A DNA stretch of 39,259 nucleotides from a virus, in the IMG/VR virus record IMGVR_UViG_3300036761_001873, positions 1 through 39,259 of that record. One strand, written 5' to 3'. The first letter of the stretch is position 1, and the number at the start of each line of letters is the position of its first letter. Both the position numbers and the translations under genes were made by a program. The notes beneath the pieces were generated by a model. It searched no databases, was not told where the DNA came from, and saw only the letters and a program-made list of their open reading frames with translations. Shown here in pieces: positions 1 through 7,764 of the stretch.

Positions 1-104
1 GACGCCCGACCAATGGCAAGCAAAGTTCAAGACAAATGGCCTCGGCCTGGTGGCCATGAGGAACATGAGGAGAAAGCTATCAGGCGGCGGAATCAGGACG
101 GGAT
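1..104. repeat. 104-bp terminal direct repeat, left copy
   Basis: Bases 1-104 are identical to 39156-39259. Reading across the join restores one open frame (38827 through 109), so the two ends are the same place on a circular or circularly permuted molecule with a 39,155-bp unit. This is either an assembly overlap of a circular genome or a real short terminal repeat; sequence alone cannot decide, but a repeat lying inside a gene favours the overlap explanation. Confidence 0.95.
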
Positions 105-109
105 TCTGA
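2..109 (+). CDS. 3' end of the acidic protein gene that begins at 38827
   Basis: This is the carboxy-terminal part of the gene described at 38827. The frame enters from the end of the window, with the first base of the window completing an ATG codon, and stops with TGA at 107-109. The tail of the protein is basic (RNMRRKLSGG) while its amino end is very acidic. The full product across the junction is 145 residues. The next gene starts one base after the stop, at 110, so the two are probably translated together. Function is unknown; it lies between a small secreted protein and membrane-protein genes at the head-tail border. Confidence 0.75.
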   Translation, partial: TPDQWQAKFKTNGLGLVAMRNMRRKLSGGGIRTGF

Positions 110-283
110 ATGATGACCAAGGTTCGCATCTTACCAGGCATTCCGAAGAACTTCAAGTACAATTTCTTCGGGAATACAACGCTCCTACCCCCAGGTAGAA
201 TTCTCGCCGTGCCTGGGGAGGTCCCGCCAGAAGTTGCGGATGAGTGGATCGGGATGCAGTGGGCGGAGGAGGTCAAAGAGTGA
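110..283 (+). CDS. small structural-operon protein, unknown
   Basis: A 57-residue product starting at ATGATG at 110. It begins directly after the stop of the preceding gene and its own stop overlaps the GTG start at 280, the usual spacing in this operon. The middle is rich in Phe, Asn, Pro and Gly (NFKYNFFGNT, LLPPGRILAVPGEVPP) and the end is acidic and amphipathic (VADEWIGMQWAEEVKE). Short proteins of this build occur in the head-tail joining regions of tailed viruses, but I recognise no family. Coding is supported by the clean overlaps on both sides. Confidence 0.6.
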   Translation: MMTKVRILPGIPKNFKYNFFGNTTLLPPGRILAVPGEVPPEVADEWIGMQWAEEVKE

Positions 284-495
284 CTGTAAATATCGATGTC
301 TCTAAGTTCGGGGAAGGTTTCTGGATATTTTCAGAGATCCTTGTGGCCTATCTTCTTATTGTGGCGATGGCGGTATTTTCAGGCAATGCTCTGGCAATCG
401 ATGGCGCAAAAGTGCTCGGCGGCGCGGTCGCTGCTTGGGGCGCCCAGTGGTTCGCTACCAGAGGGCAGACATCCACAGAGCAGCCCAAGTCATGA
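280..495 (+). CDS. small membrane protein, possibly holin-like
   Basis: A 71-residue product. I chose the GTG at 280 because a strong GGAGGAGG lies just upstream and GTGA overlaps the previous stop; an ATG 36 bases earlier in the same frame has no such site. After a short polar start there is one clear membrane segment (ILVAYLLIVAMAVFSG) and a second weaker hydrophobic stretch (AKVLGGAVAAWGAQWFA), then a short polar tail. Size and topology fit a holin or another small membrane protein, and the next gene is also a membrane-anchored small protein. No lysis enzyme is recognisable nearby, so the holin idea is only a possibility. Confidence 0.6.
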   Translation: MTVNIDVSKFGEGFWIFSEILVAYLLIVAMAVFSGNALAIDGAKVLGGAVAAWGAQWFATRGQTSTEQPKS

Positions 496-501
496 GGTTG
501 C

Positions 502-762
502 ATGGCACTGCTTGGAGAGTTTCCTTCAGATGAACCTCAAACGGACCGGGAATGGTTGACTCGGATAGCCGGGGATGTGAAATCAATCAAAAACAAGTTG
601 GAAGGCAAGGGAGGAGTATGTGATACTCTCAAGCAGAGTCAGATTGAGATTGATGAGTTGAAAAAATGGCGAATTTATCAGACTGTCCTGCTGATAGGTC
701 TTCTGGTTCTCATCGGTGGAAGATACGTATTCGGACCTACTAGCATACCCTTGGTGCCTTGA
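502..762 (+). CDS. tail-anchored coiled-coil membrane protein, XhlA-like architecture
   Basis: An 86-residue product. The first half is polar and charged. Residues about 20-60 look like a coiled coil (DVKSIKNKLEGK, QSQIEIDELKKW), followed by a single membrane segment (YQTVLLIGLLVLIGG) and a short exposed end. This layout resembles XhlA-type haemolysin or holin-accessory proteins of Bacillus phages; the resemblance is in architecture and I cannot show homology. It follows another small membrane protein by six bases, so the pair may work at the membrane during exit or entry. The start ATG at 502 follows a TGAGG site. Confidence 0.55.
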   Translation: MALLGEFPSDEPQTDREWLTRIAGDVKSIKNKLEGKGGVCDTLKQSQIEIDELKKWRIYQTVLLIGLLVLIGGRYVFGPTSIPLVP

Positions 763-769
763 GGGGGAT

Positions 770-868
770 GTGGTTCTGCGATGCCCATCTGAATTATGGC
801 GGTGTCGCTGTAGGTTCAAGGAGCCGGACAGATGCGGCCAGTTGAAAGAGATTGAGGAGAAACGATAA
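770..868 (+). CDS. cysteine-rich microprotein, putative zinc-binding
   Basis: A 32-residue frame from GTG at 770 to TAA at 866-868. The stop shares its last base with the ATG of the next gene (TAATG), a typical coupling signal. The peptide carries four cysteines in a compact pattern (CPSELWRCRCRFKEPDRC), which suggests a metal-bound knuckle. A GAGGGGG stretch lies immediately upstream, rather close to the start, so the exact start is uncertain. A competing ATG frame at 768 gives a short product without such a pattern. Function is unknown. Confidence 0.5.
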   Translation: MVLRCPSELWRCRCRFKEPDRCGQLKEIEEKR

Positions 869-1278
869 TGGCCTCAATTACCCTAACCAATCTAAGCGAA
901 GTCCTGGCTGGGATCAAGCAGCGCCAGGAGAAACTCAATAATATCTCAAAAGTAGCTCGCCAGATGGGCGTCTTGGCCGTAAACGAGATCAAGCCTCTCT
1001 GTGCCGTCAAGTCGGGCAACTGGCGAGATTCCATTCATGCCGAGGTCCATTCCCAGGGCAGCTTCAAGGTAGAGCTCTGGGTCGGGAGTAAGGGGGCTTT
1101 CGCGGCCAGCGGCTACAACTATGGTGCTCTGCAGGAGAGGACCCGGCATCCTATCGAAATAGGATATCATAGATCCATCCCAGCGATGACGGATCTCTGG
1201 CAGCAGGCTATGCATGGCCAGGCATCCCGGACGGTTGGTGGACTGGTGGACGAGTTCGCATCTATGGCAGGATTCTGA
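868..1278 (+). CDS. HK97 gp10-like head-tail or tail-completion protein
   Basis: A 136-residue product. It starts with a helical segment (LSEVLAGIKQRQEKLNNIS), then a CAVKSGNWRDSIHAEV stretch, which matches the 'P..tG.LR.S' core of the HK97 gp10 / minor tail protein family, followed by strands with VGSKGAFAASGYNYGALQE and a carboxy-terminal helix. Family members act at the head-tail junction or tail completion. Length is normal for the family. The gene overlaps both neighbours by one base and sits directly before a tail-terminator-like gene, the order expected in siphoviruses. Confidence 0.7.
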   Translation: MASITLTNLSEVLAGIKQRQEKLNNISKVARQMGVLAVNEIKPLCAVKSGNWRDSIHAEVHSQGSFKVELWVGSKGAFAASGYNYGALQERTRHPIEIGYHRSIPAMTDLWQQAMHGQASRTVGGLVDEFASMAGF

Positions 1279-1727
1279 TGGCTGACTACTCCCTCTATAT
1301 TGCCGCTGTTGTCCAGGCCCTGAGCGATGACGCGACCCTAAGCGCTTTGGTGGATTTCCTTGTCCCGGGATTCCAACGTGGCCAAGCCGATAGATACCTC
1401 CAGGGCAATCTCCGGGCTTGTGTAGGCGTCCGGACGTTGAACCTAAATAGTCAAGGATTCCCCGGCTGTGCCTATCATGGCCTCTCAGATCATGATCAAC
1501 TCATCGAATTTGATATTATCCAGCTCGCTGATAATGATTCCGGCGTGGCTGCTATCGCTGATGCCATCGAGCAGATTATGAAGAAGCCTATCTCTAAAAC
1601 TATCGGTGGGATAACTTACGGCATCGTCATTACGGGGCCTATCCGTTTCATGCCGGTAAATGATCCTTCCTTCCCCAATTGGGTAGAAGTGACAGGGACG
1701 GCACGCCTGAGGTATATCGATGAGTAA
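1278..1727 (+). CDS. tail terminator/completion-like protein
   Basis: A 149-residue product lying between the gp10-like gene and the tail tube gene, the usual place of the tail terminator. The amino end is helical (LYIAAVVQALSDDATLSALV). The body looks like an alpha-beta domain with strands (LIEFDIIQLAD, GIVITGPIRFM, WVEVTGTARLRYI) and a helix (GVAAIADAIEQIMKK), as in lambda gpU or DUF3168-type proteins. The role follows from position and fold pattern rather than a diagnostic motif. The ATG overlaps the previous stop (TGATG). Confidence 0.6.
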   Translation: MADYSLYIAAVVQALSDDATLSALVDFLVPGFQRGQADRYLQGNLRACVGVRTLNLNSQGFPGCAYHGLSDHDQLIEFDIIQLADNDSGVAAIADAIEQIMKKPISKTIGGITYGIVITGPIRFMPVNDPSFPNWVEVTGTARLRYIDE

Positions 1728-1833
1728 GGGGGTCAGCAAGTCAACTTATAAGTGCGTCTCTTCCAAAAAAGGGCGTAAAGCAGGAATAGCCGCAGCTCTA
1801 CGGGCAGGCGGCAGTAAAAAGAGGAAAAAATGA
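1720..1833 (+). CDS. very basic microprotein
   Basis: A 37-residue frame beginning at ATG 1720 inside the end of the terminator-like gene and ending at TGA 1831-1833, overlapping the next start (ATGA). It is strongly basic (SKKGRKAGIAAALRAGG, then SKKRKK) with a single Cys. Overlaps at both ends support translation, and the size suits a small nucleic-acid-binding or tail accessory peptide. No family is recognised. Confidence 0.5.
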   Translation: MSKGVSKSTYKCVSSKKGRKAGIAAALRAGGSKKRKK

Positions 1834-2018
1834 TGAAAAGAAAACCAGTAGCTGTTATAACACCCGAAGGCGGCCCAGCTCTCTACGAAGAGGAGGAGAC
1901 TGGCCTTCGGCTAACGGCGAGCAATTTCGCTGAAAGGAACGGATATAAGGATGAATACGAGGTGCGAAAGGCACTAGACAATCCCAAAAAAGAGAAAGAT
2001 AAGGGAGGTAAGAAATGA
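1830..2018 (+). CDS. small tail-operon protein, unknown
   Basis: A 62-residue product starting at ATGATG 1830 (the second ATG at 1833 is equally possible), after a GAGGAAAA site. It has a short strand-like start (KPVAVITPEGGPALY), an acidic middle (EEEETGLRL), and a helical, then lysine-rich end. The stop overlaps the ATG of the tail tube gene by four bases. It is probably a small accessory of tail assembly, on position alone. Confidence 0.5.
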   Translation: MMKRKPVAVITPEGGPALYEEEETGLRLTASNFAERNGYKDEYEVRKALDNPKKEKDKGGKK

Positions 2019-3340
2019 CCGATGGTCCGCAGGCTATAACGTCCTCGCGGCTTGCTCTCGCATTTGAGACAGCAGGAGCCCGGGCAACTGCGCCGACGAT
2101 TTATATAATCCCAGGTGGGAAGATAACACCAGTGAGTACGAAGACCACCGAGAAACGGCGCGTGGCCGGGAACAGAGATCCCGTCTTTGGCGTCCGGGGA
2201 GTGGAGAGCTTCAAGATCAGCATCCCCATGATGGCTATTATTGAGGATAATGGACTGGGTAACCTTCTGCTGGCCACCTTCGGGACGGACACGCCTGGTT
2301 CTCAGCTGGGTTCCTCGGATGCATATGATCATGTCTTCACGGCCAACGACACGATCAAGAGTTTCACCCTTTGGTGCTGGGATACTCTAGATCCTCAGGA
2401 TATCCGCATGGTCCTGGTCGACACCATGAAGCTCGAGGTCGACAAGGACAAGAACCAGGTCCTGCTCACCTTTGATTGCATTGGCGCAGATATGGCCGGC
2501 TCTTCGACTTTCGGTAGTGCCTCCTATATCACCAGCTCTCAGAAAGCCAACATGATCCCGGCTGCTCAGGCCATCCTGGAGTACGGCCAGCCGCAGAGCA
2601 ACGTGAGTAAATTCTGGGAGAAGATCACCATCACCAGCAAGGAGGGCCCCAAGTTCGGTGCTAACTCAAAGGCGGCAGTTCCAGCCGGCTCGGCTTCACC
2701 GCTCCTGTGTACGAAAGGCGAGCGGGATACCACGATAGATATCGATTTCGTGGACATTGATGGCATAGAGAGAAAGAGATGGCGCCAGGGCGGCGATACG
2801 CTCCCCACCGCATCAGCTCAGATGGATGCTCAGGCGGCCACCAAGTTCCGCCTCCGTCTCTTCGGTTCCCAAACCAAGGCAGCGACATCGGCCATCTGGG
2901 GCTATGCCCACCAGGCCAATACCGGAACGGCTACTGTGACATGGGGGGGCACATATACAGTGGGACTCGCAGACACTCCCGCGCAGTACGAGCTCTATAT
3001 CTCTACCAACGGGACGCCAGATAAATTCAAATGGCGTAAGAACGGCGGGGCATGGTCTGCGGAAGTAGAGATCACAGGTGCCGCCCAGACACTCAGCGAT
3101 GGCGTGACGGTGACCTTCAGCAGCACATCCCTTAGTGCACTTAACGACACCTGGTTCGGCTTTTCGCATTACCAGCGCATGATCGAGTTCACCAGCCCGG
3201 CCAATGTGATTGATGAGGTGAGCCAGAAAGATAGCACTGACTTCTATAAGAGCACGGCAAAACTATTCTATGAGGGTGGTCCCTCGGACACAAAACCCGG
3301 GATGGTTTTGAGGAATACCAAGGTCGCGGCCTACACATAA
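2015..3340 (+). CDS. major tail tube protein with an inserted Ig-like domain
   Basis: A 441-residue product behind a strong GGGAGGT site. The amino half (to about residue 285) has the beta-rich texture of siphovirus tail tube proteins, with ITPVSTKTTEKRRV, VESFKISIPM and MKLEVDKDKNQVLLTF. Residues about 295-385 form a beta-sandwich-like insert (TGTATVTWGGTYTVGL, KFKWRKNGGAWSAEVEIT, LSDGVTVTFSSTS), after which the tube sequence resumes (MIEFTSPANVIDE). Such surface domains decorate many tail tubes. It is the largest protein before the chaperone and tape measure, as expected of the tube. The exact insert limits are an estimate. Confidence 0.75.
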   Translation: MTDGPQAITSSRLALAFETAGARATAPTIYIIPGGKITPVSTKTTEKRRVAGNRDPVFGVRGVESFKISIPMMAIIEDNGLGNLLLATFGTDTPGSQLGSSDAYDHVFTANDTIKSFTLWCWDTLDPQDIRMVLVDTMKLEVDKDKNQVLLTFDCIGADMAGSSTFGSASYITSSQKANMIPAAQAILEYGQPQSNVSKFWEKITITSKEGPKFGANSKAAVPAGSASPLLCTKGERDTTIDIDFVDIDGIERKRWRQGGDTLPTASAQMDAQAATKFRLRLFGSQTKAATSAIWGYAHQANTGTATVTWGGTYTVGLADTPAQYELYISTNGTPDKFKWRKNGGAWSAEVEITGAAQTLSDGVTVTFSSTSLSALNDTWFGFSHYQRMIEFTSPANVIDEVSQKDSTDFYKSTAKLFYEGGPSDTKPGMVLRNTKVAAYT

Positions 3341-3395
3341 AGTCCTCTGATATTTTTATTCACGAGGCTATTAGAATCGATTTAAGACATGATTT

Positions 3396-3455
3396 CGGCG
3401 TGGGCTAGGTAAAGCTAACCGAACGGGCCGAATCCTGGCGGTCTTGCCCGCGCCG
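3396..3455 (+). other. strong stem-loop in the intergenic gap after the tail tube gene
   Basis: The 152-bp gap between 3340 and 3493 has no convincing gene. It contains a 10-bp stem: 3396-3405 (CGGCGTGGGC) pairs with 3446-3455 (GCCCGCGCCG) with one G-U pair, closing a 40-nt loop. It is GC-rich in a less GC-rich gap, and has no tRNA anticodon or T-loop. It could lower readthrough from the highly expressed tube gene into the chaperone gene or protect a 3' end. There is no T-run behind it. Confidence 0.55.
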
Positions 3456-3492
3456 GCAAATCCAGGCATGTTTTCAGGAGACATAGAACGAG

Positions 3493-3984
3493 ATGAAAGA
3501 TAAATCTGATGCAGTAATAGATCCAGATGAGAACGTGCAGGCCCTGGCTGAAGCCATGGGACGCCCCGTTGAGGAGGAGGTAACTATCCTCGAACTACTC
3601 AATAAAAGCAGAATCAAGGTGAGATATCTTCCTCAGAGCATTGCCTCTTCCTTGGAGTTCGACGATGGCACTCCCTTAACACCCCCGGGAACTCGCCGGC
3701 CCAAGTTCAACTATCGAAGGTGGGCTAAAGAGGTTCTACCAAAGATGAATGGCCTGGCACTCAAGAATATCCAGATAGTGGATGACTTCGATCAATCAGC
3801 CTCTCTCGGCCCGCGTGATGTGAAGCTCTCCCTGATCTCCCCCGGGGAGTTCCGGAGGCTGCAGGATCTATGCTTTCCCGGAGCCGTTGAAAATCCCGAA
3901 GATAGCGAACAGTCGGATAATGCAACTGATAGGCCGCACCGCAAAGGCTTACGGAGCGGGAAGCCCGCTGATGCTGGCGCTTGA
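3493..3984 (+). CDS. tail assembly chaperone, short form
   Basis: A 163-residue acidic protein located between tail tube and tape measure, where tailed viruses carry the tail assembly chaperone. It starts with DAVIDPDENVQALAEAMG and continues with mixed alpha-beta sequence (LELLNKSRIKVRYLPQS, WAKEVLPKMNGLALKNIQ). A second frame, offset by one base, is open from 3824 and continues to 4219, overlapping this gene's end by over 150 bases. That is the standard gpG/gpGT arrangement, in which a fraction of ribosomes shift frame to make a longer form. Identification rests on position and this overlap. Confidence 0.65.
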   Translation: MKDKSDAVIDPDENVQALAEAMGRPVEEEVTILELLNKSRIKVRYLPQSIASSLEFDDGTPLTPPGTRRPKFNYRRWAKEVLPKMNGLALKNIQIVDDFDQSASLGPRDVKLSLISPGEFRRLQDLCFPGAVENPEDSEQSDNATDRPHRKGLRSGKPADAGA

Positions 3985-4219
3985 TTATGGCCTCCTGGAT
4001 CAAAAATATTTCCAATCCCTGACACCGACTGAAAAGATTTTCATAGATCACCATATCCTCAACCGCCTCATCGAGGCCGAGAATGAGGCTCAAAAGAAGT
4101 CTCTGGAGAAGGCCAAAGATCGCAGGCAACACCCGGGAATGGAGCGGTACGAATCTGAAGATGACTTCTGGGATGAAATCGAGGATGCTAAGGAAGAAGT
4201 TCTAAGAGGTTATGAATGA
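3887..4219 (+). CDS. tail assembly chaperone, frameshift extension (T domain)
   Basis: The frame is open from 3824, but its first ATG is only at 3920 and the TTG at 3887 has a poor ribosome site. It is therefore probably reached by a frameshift out of the 3493 gene, giving a fusion of about 240 residues. The needed shift is +1 or -2: TTT-C at about 3871 or CCC-G at about 3895 allow +1, and the five-C run at 3839-3843 allows -2. The sequence (RTAKAYGAGSPLMLALDYG, then a charged helix) fits the helical T part that binds the tape measure. The stop overlaps the tape measure start (ATGA). Confidence 0.6.
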   Translation: MKIPKIANSRIMQLIGRTAKAYGAGSPLMLALDYGLLDQKYFQSLTPTEKIFIDHHILNRLIEAENEAQKKSLEKAKDRRQHPGMERYESEDDFWDEIEDAKEEVLRGYE

Positions 4220-7200
4220 GTGATACAGATCTGGCCTTCCGGGCAACTTTAGACGGCAGTGGATTTGCATCTGGAATGCAGTCCATTAATGGCCAGCTCT
4301 CAGATATGGGTATAAGAACCAATTCGGCTACAGCCAGCCTCGGCCCTCTTGGCACTCTAATGGGCAGCATGGCTACCCCGATGACGGCTGTGGCTCTGGG
4401 TGCTACTGCTGTTGGGGCAGCTCTAGCTTCGTCCGTGGGGGTGGCCGCAGGTTTCCAGCAAAGTATGGCAAATGTAAATTCTGTGCTGGGTGGTGGCCAG
4501 GAGCAATTTGAGCAATTGAGCGCAGTTGCCCGAGAAGCGGGCGCTTCAACCATCTTTTCCGCATCCCAGGCAGCAGATGCTTTGTATTTCATGGCCAGCG
4601 CAGGCATGAATGCGGGCCAGGCATCTGCCGCCCTAAAAGATACTCTGAACCTAGCGGCTGCTGGAAATCTTGACTTGGCGCAGGCATCTGAAATCGTCAC
4701 AGGAACCCTTGCACAGTTTAGCCTGAGAGCGGAAGACGCTGGAAGAGTCGCTAATGTGCTAGCCGCGGGTGCATCAGCAACAAACTCAGATGTTGCACAG
4801 CTTGGGCAGGCTATGCAGAATGCCGGCCCGATGGCAGCTAACCTGGGTATGAGCATAGAGCAGACTACCGCAGCACTCGGTATTTTCGCAAACTCAAACA
4901 TTAAAGGAGCCGAGGCAGGAACTGCACTCAAAAGCATGCTCGGCTCCATGCTCACAGCAACCAAAGAAGGTTCGACTGCACTCGCTGAGATGGGACTAAC
5001 TTATGATGACATTAATCCCTCGATGCACTCTTATGGCGAGATTATGTCAACCCTTAACGAAAAGCATATGACTGCATCCCAATCGGTTAAGATTTTCGGC
5101 AAGGAGATGGCCAGTAATGCTCTTGTTGCAGTGAAGGGAGCGAGCGACTACGATACACTCACCCAAAAAATAACCGGTACTGATAAAGCGGCAGAGATGG
5201 CGGCCATCCAGACCAACACCATGCAGGGCTCAATGAAGGAGCTGAGTTCTGCCGTGGAAGAGGCTCAGATCGCGCTTGGAAATACGTTGATTCCAGGACT
5301 CACGGCATTCATAGATACCGTCACCTGGGCAGTAACGGCATCAACTAATTTTGGGAAATCTCTCTATAGTTGGGGCCAATCCGCCGATACGGCCCTGCTT
5401 GGTTGGAGCGAATGGCTCACGGGCTTGGGTTTTGGAGGGGCCGAAGAAGAAGCCGAAAAAGCAGCCTATATGATCAGCGATACCTATGTAGAGTCCACCG
5501 CAGAAGGAATCAAAGCCGCAAAAGAGATAACAGCAGATGCGATAGTCGAGAACCTAGGCGGTGCAGATGCCCAGAAAGCAGCAACCAAAGCAGGAGAAAC
5601 CACTGCCGAAACTTTCGCTAAATCTCAGGCAGCTTGGATAAAAGAATCTGGATGGATGGCCGAACAAGGTGCAACTCGGCAGCCCATCTACAGCACAGAG
5701 GAAGGCAAGGAGAAAGAAGTTGTCGGATATACGCCCTGGTCTTATACAGGATATACCACCCCAACGCCTGCAGAAGCTTGGAAACCCACAACCCCCCTCC
5801 CAGTATCTTTAGAAGCGGGATGGGATAAGGGTGAAATAATACGTCTAATTACTCAGCGCGCGGGTGCTTTGTCAGAATATATAGATAGTGAGGGTAATAA
5901 GCGTTTTATAGAAGCGAAAGCTTCGGAATATATCGATTATGCAGGCAATACTTTCAAAGATGTCCAACAGCAGCTAGCGAACAAATATAATTACACAGAA
6001 CAAGAAGCAGCGGCCCTTATCTGGAGCTACAAGGGGGATACTAGCCTTTGGAAGGCTTTGATGCAGAGAGACGCCCAGGGATTTGAGGATTTCAAGGCTC
6101 AATATGCGGATATTGAGAGTCAATCCAAAGAGATTCTTGCGGGAAGAACTGAAAGGATAGTCGGCGAAGAGACGGCCGCTCACCGCCAGGAGCAACTCGA
6201 TGCCTGGCTGAAATCCCTCCCCCTAGATATGCAGCGGGTCAGCATAGCAGCCAAGAACTTAATGTTCGATGTCCAGCAATCGATGACCGCCATTGCGCCT
6301 ACTGGGGGTAAGATCAATCCTGAACCCTGGACAGTGGTATTCGATGCACTTTCCCAAGATGTTATAAAAGATACCGATTGGCCTAGAATCGATGACGCTT
6401 TAGAGATCATGGCTAAATCCGGAGCTGATCCGGCTCTTGTGAATCAAGCCAAAGAGTATCTTAAATCTAAAATAGAGGAAGTTACAGACATTTCTATAGG
6501 TCTTCGATATAAGCTAAACTGGGAGGAGTTCTGGCTCAAAAATAAGGATGCGGCTCTTAAAGGCCTTACCGATTCACAAATGTTTGACATATTCAACATG
6601 GAAGGTCTAGTCAAAAATATGGGTCCCGGGGTCCAACATGCTTGGGAGATTATGTGGCAAGGGTTGGAATCCCCCTCTAAAGAGATGGAACCTCTTGTCA
6701 CTGATGCTATAAAAAGCATGATTGGGATAATACCAAATTTCACTCCCGAGCTGGCTCAGGCTCTTATAGATCTTTATGTGGGCGGAATCCAAGAGGCCAA
6801 ACCGTCTATCATTGATGCCTTGACAGGAGTGGCAAGGGAGATTAACTCAATATCCTTAGCTGATCTCCTCAAGAATCCAGAAGAACTTACAAAATCGGTA
6901 TCTAATTGGCCCCAATGGATCGAGAACACCTTCCAACCAACTCTTAAAAAATCTTTTGATGATATATATAGAGTCTCCCAATCAGGCTATGATACGGACA
7001 TCAAAGCTTCCCAGGATTGGATAGCAGAAAAGGAGAAGATTTTTAGTCAACATTCTAGCTGGTTCAAGGGCTGGCAGGCAGATCTTCTTAATATGTATTC
7101 TCAGAATCGAATCTCTGCCGAAGATATGCTCTGGGTCTGGGATCAGATGGAGAATAAGAGCACTAAAACGGTTGACAGTCTGAATAATCAAGCAGTAGGC

Positions 7201-7764
7201 TACAACCAGCTCCAGAAGGCTATGGAGGATTGTGCTGACTGTGCTATATCTGACTTTGGAGAATGGCAGGAAGCACAGGATAATCTCTTTGGGGGAGCCT
7301 ACATAGGCGCAGGAGGAGAAGGCTATCTGGCCTGGGAAAGGCAACGACAAGAGGCCATAGCCGCAACCCAACTAGCAATGAGGGCATCGGGTGGTGTGGT
7401 GGTGGGTAAGGATTACACGACATCTCAATTATTATCTTACCAATTAGATATAGACACCAGTCCGGCTGAATCCAAACTTGAGATTATTCAGACTAATATT
7501 AAAATGAGCGATATCAAAATGCCTGTCGATCTCGCTACTGAGACAGCAGAAGCCAGCAAAGCAACTTTGCAAACGTCAATAGAAACCACCAAGCCTATAA
7601 TGGAAGTGCAACTGGAGACCAGCGCGGCCTATGCTGCGGCCAATGCTCTCTATTCTGCTATATCGAGTATGGTCCCAGTGGTTTACGTTGATGTCATCCC
7701 GCTCATTTCTGCAGCCGATATAGCGGCCATGATCAGTGCCGAGCTGGGAGGAGCGGTGGCCTAG
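4216..7764 (+). CDS. tail tape measure protein, TP901 family
   Basis: A 1182-residue protein, the longest in the window. Residues about 80-380 match the TP901-type core: FQQSMANVNSVLGGG, ASTIFSASQAADALYFMA, AGMNAGQASAALKDTLNLAA, TNSDVAQLGQAMQNAGPMAA and ALGIFANSNIKGAEAGTALK. A hydrophobic Ala/Gly-rich segment precedes it at about 45-78. The rest is mostly helical and Trp-rich, with beta-like repeats near the end. Tape measures set tail length; by the usual 1.5 angstrom per residue rule this predicts a tail near 175 nm. No lytic peptidase or transglycosylase motif was seen. ATG at 4216 overlaps the chaperone stop. Confidence 0.93.
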   Translation: MSDTDLAFRATLDGSGFASGMQSINGQLSDMGIRTNSATASLGPLGTLMGSMATPMTAVALGATAVGAALASSVGVAAGFQQSMANVNSVLGGGQEQFEQLSAVAREAGASTIFSASQAADALYFMASAGMNAGQASAALKDTLNLAAAGNLDLAQASEIVTGTLAQFSLRAEDAGRVANVLAAGASATNSDVAQLGQAMQNAGPMAANLGMSIEQTTAALGIFANSNIKGAEAGTALKSMLGSMLTATKEGSTALAEMGLTYDDINPSMHSYGEIMSTLNEKHMTASQSVKIFGKEMASNALVAVKGASDYDTLTQKITGTDKAAEMAAIQTNTMQGSMKELSSAVEEAQIALGNTLIPGLTAFIDTVTWAVTASTNFGKSLYSWGQSADTALLGWSEWLTGLGFGGAEEEAEKAAYMISDTYVESTAEGIKAAKEITADAIVENLGGADAQKAATKAGETTAETFAKSQAAWIKESGWMAEQGATRQPIYSTEEGKEKEVVGYTPWSYTGYTTPTPAEAWKPTTPLPVSLEAGWDKGEIIRLITQRAGALSEYIDSEGNKRFIEAKASEYIDYAGNTFKDVQQQLANKYNYTEQEAAALIWSYKGDTSLWKALMQRDAQGFEDFKAQYADIESQSKEILAGRTERIVGEETAAHRQEQLDAWLKSLPLDMQRVSIAAKNLMFDVQQSMTAIAPTGGKINPEPWTVVFDALSQDVIKDTDWPRIDDALEIMAKSGADPALVNQAKEYLKSKIEEVTDISIGLRYKLNWEEFWLKNKDAALKGLTDSQMFDIFNMEGLVKNMGPGVQHAWEIMWQGLESPSKEMEPLVTDAIKSMIGIIPNFTPELAQALIDLYVGGIQEAKPSIIDALTGVAREINSISLADLLKNPEELTKSVSNWPQWIENTFQPTLKKSFDDIYRVSQSGYDTDIKASQDWIAEKEKIFSQHSSWFKGWQADLLNMYSQNRISAEDMLWVWDQMENKSTKTVDSLNNQAVGYNQLQKAMEDCADCAISDFGEWQEAQDNLFGGAYIGAGGEGYLAWERQRQEAIAATQLAMRASGGVVVGKDYTTSQLLSYQLDIDTSPAESKLEIIQTNIKMSDIKMPVDLATETAEASKATLQTSIETTKPIMEVQLETSAAYAAANALYSAISSMVPVVYVDVIPLISAADIAAMISAELGGAVA

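Noticed and set aside
280-762. Confident lysis cassette (holin plus endolysin)
   Set aside because: Two small membrane proteins are present but no peptidoglycan or pseudomurein hydrolase motif is visible anywhere, so a lysis module is not called.
3396-3455. tRNA-like appearance of the intergenic stem-loop
   Set aside because: The end stem is longer than an acceptor stem, the total is only 60 nt, and there is no T-loop GTTC or anticodon arm. Reported as a stem-loop only.
4188-4964. 258-codon open frame on the minus strand opposite the tape measure gene
   Set aside because: It lies entirely against a strongly recognisable TP901 tape measure, is Ala/Ser/Pro-rich as expected for an antisense shadow and has no own ribosome site.
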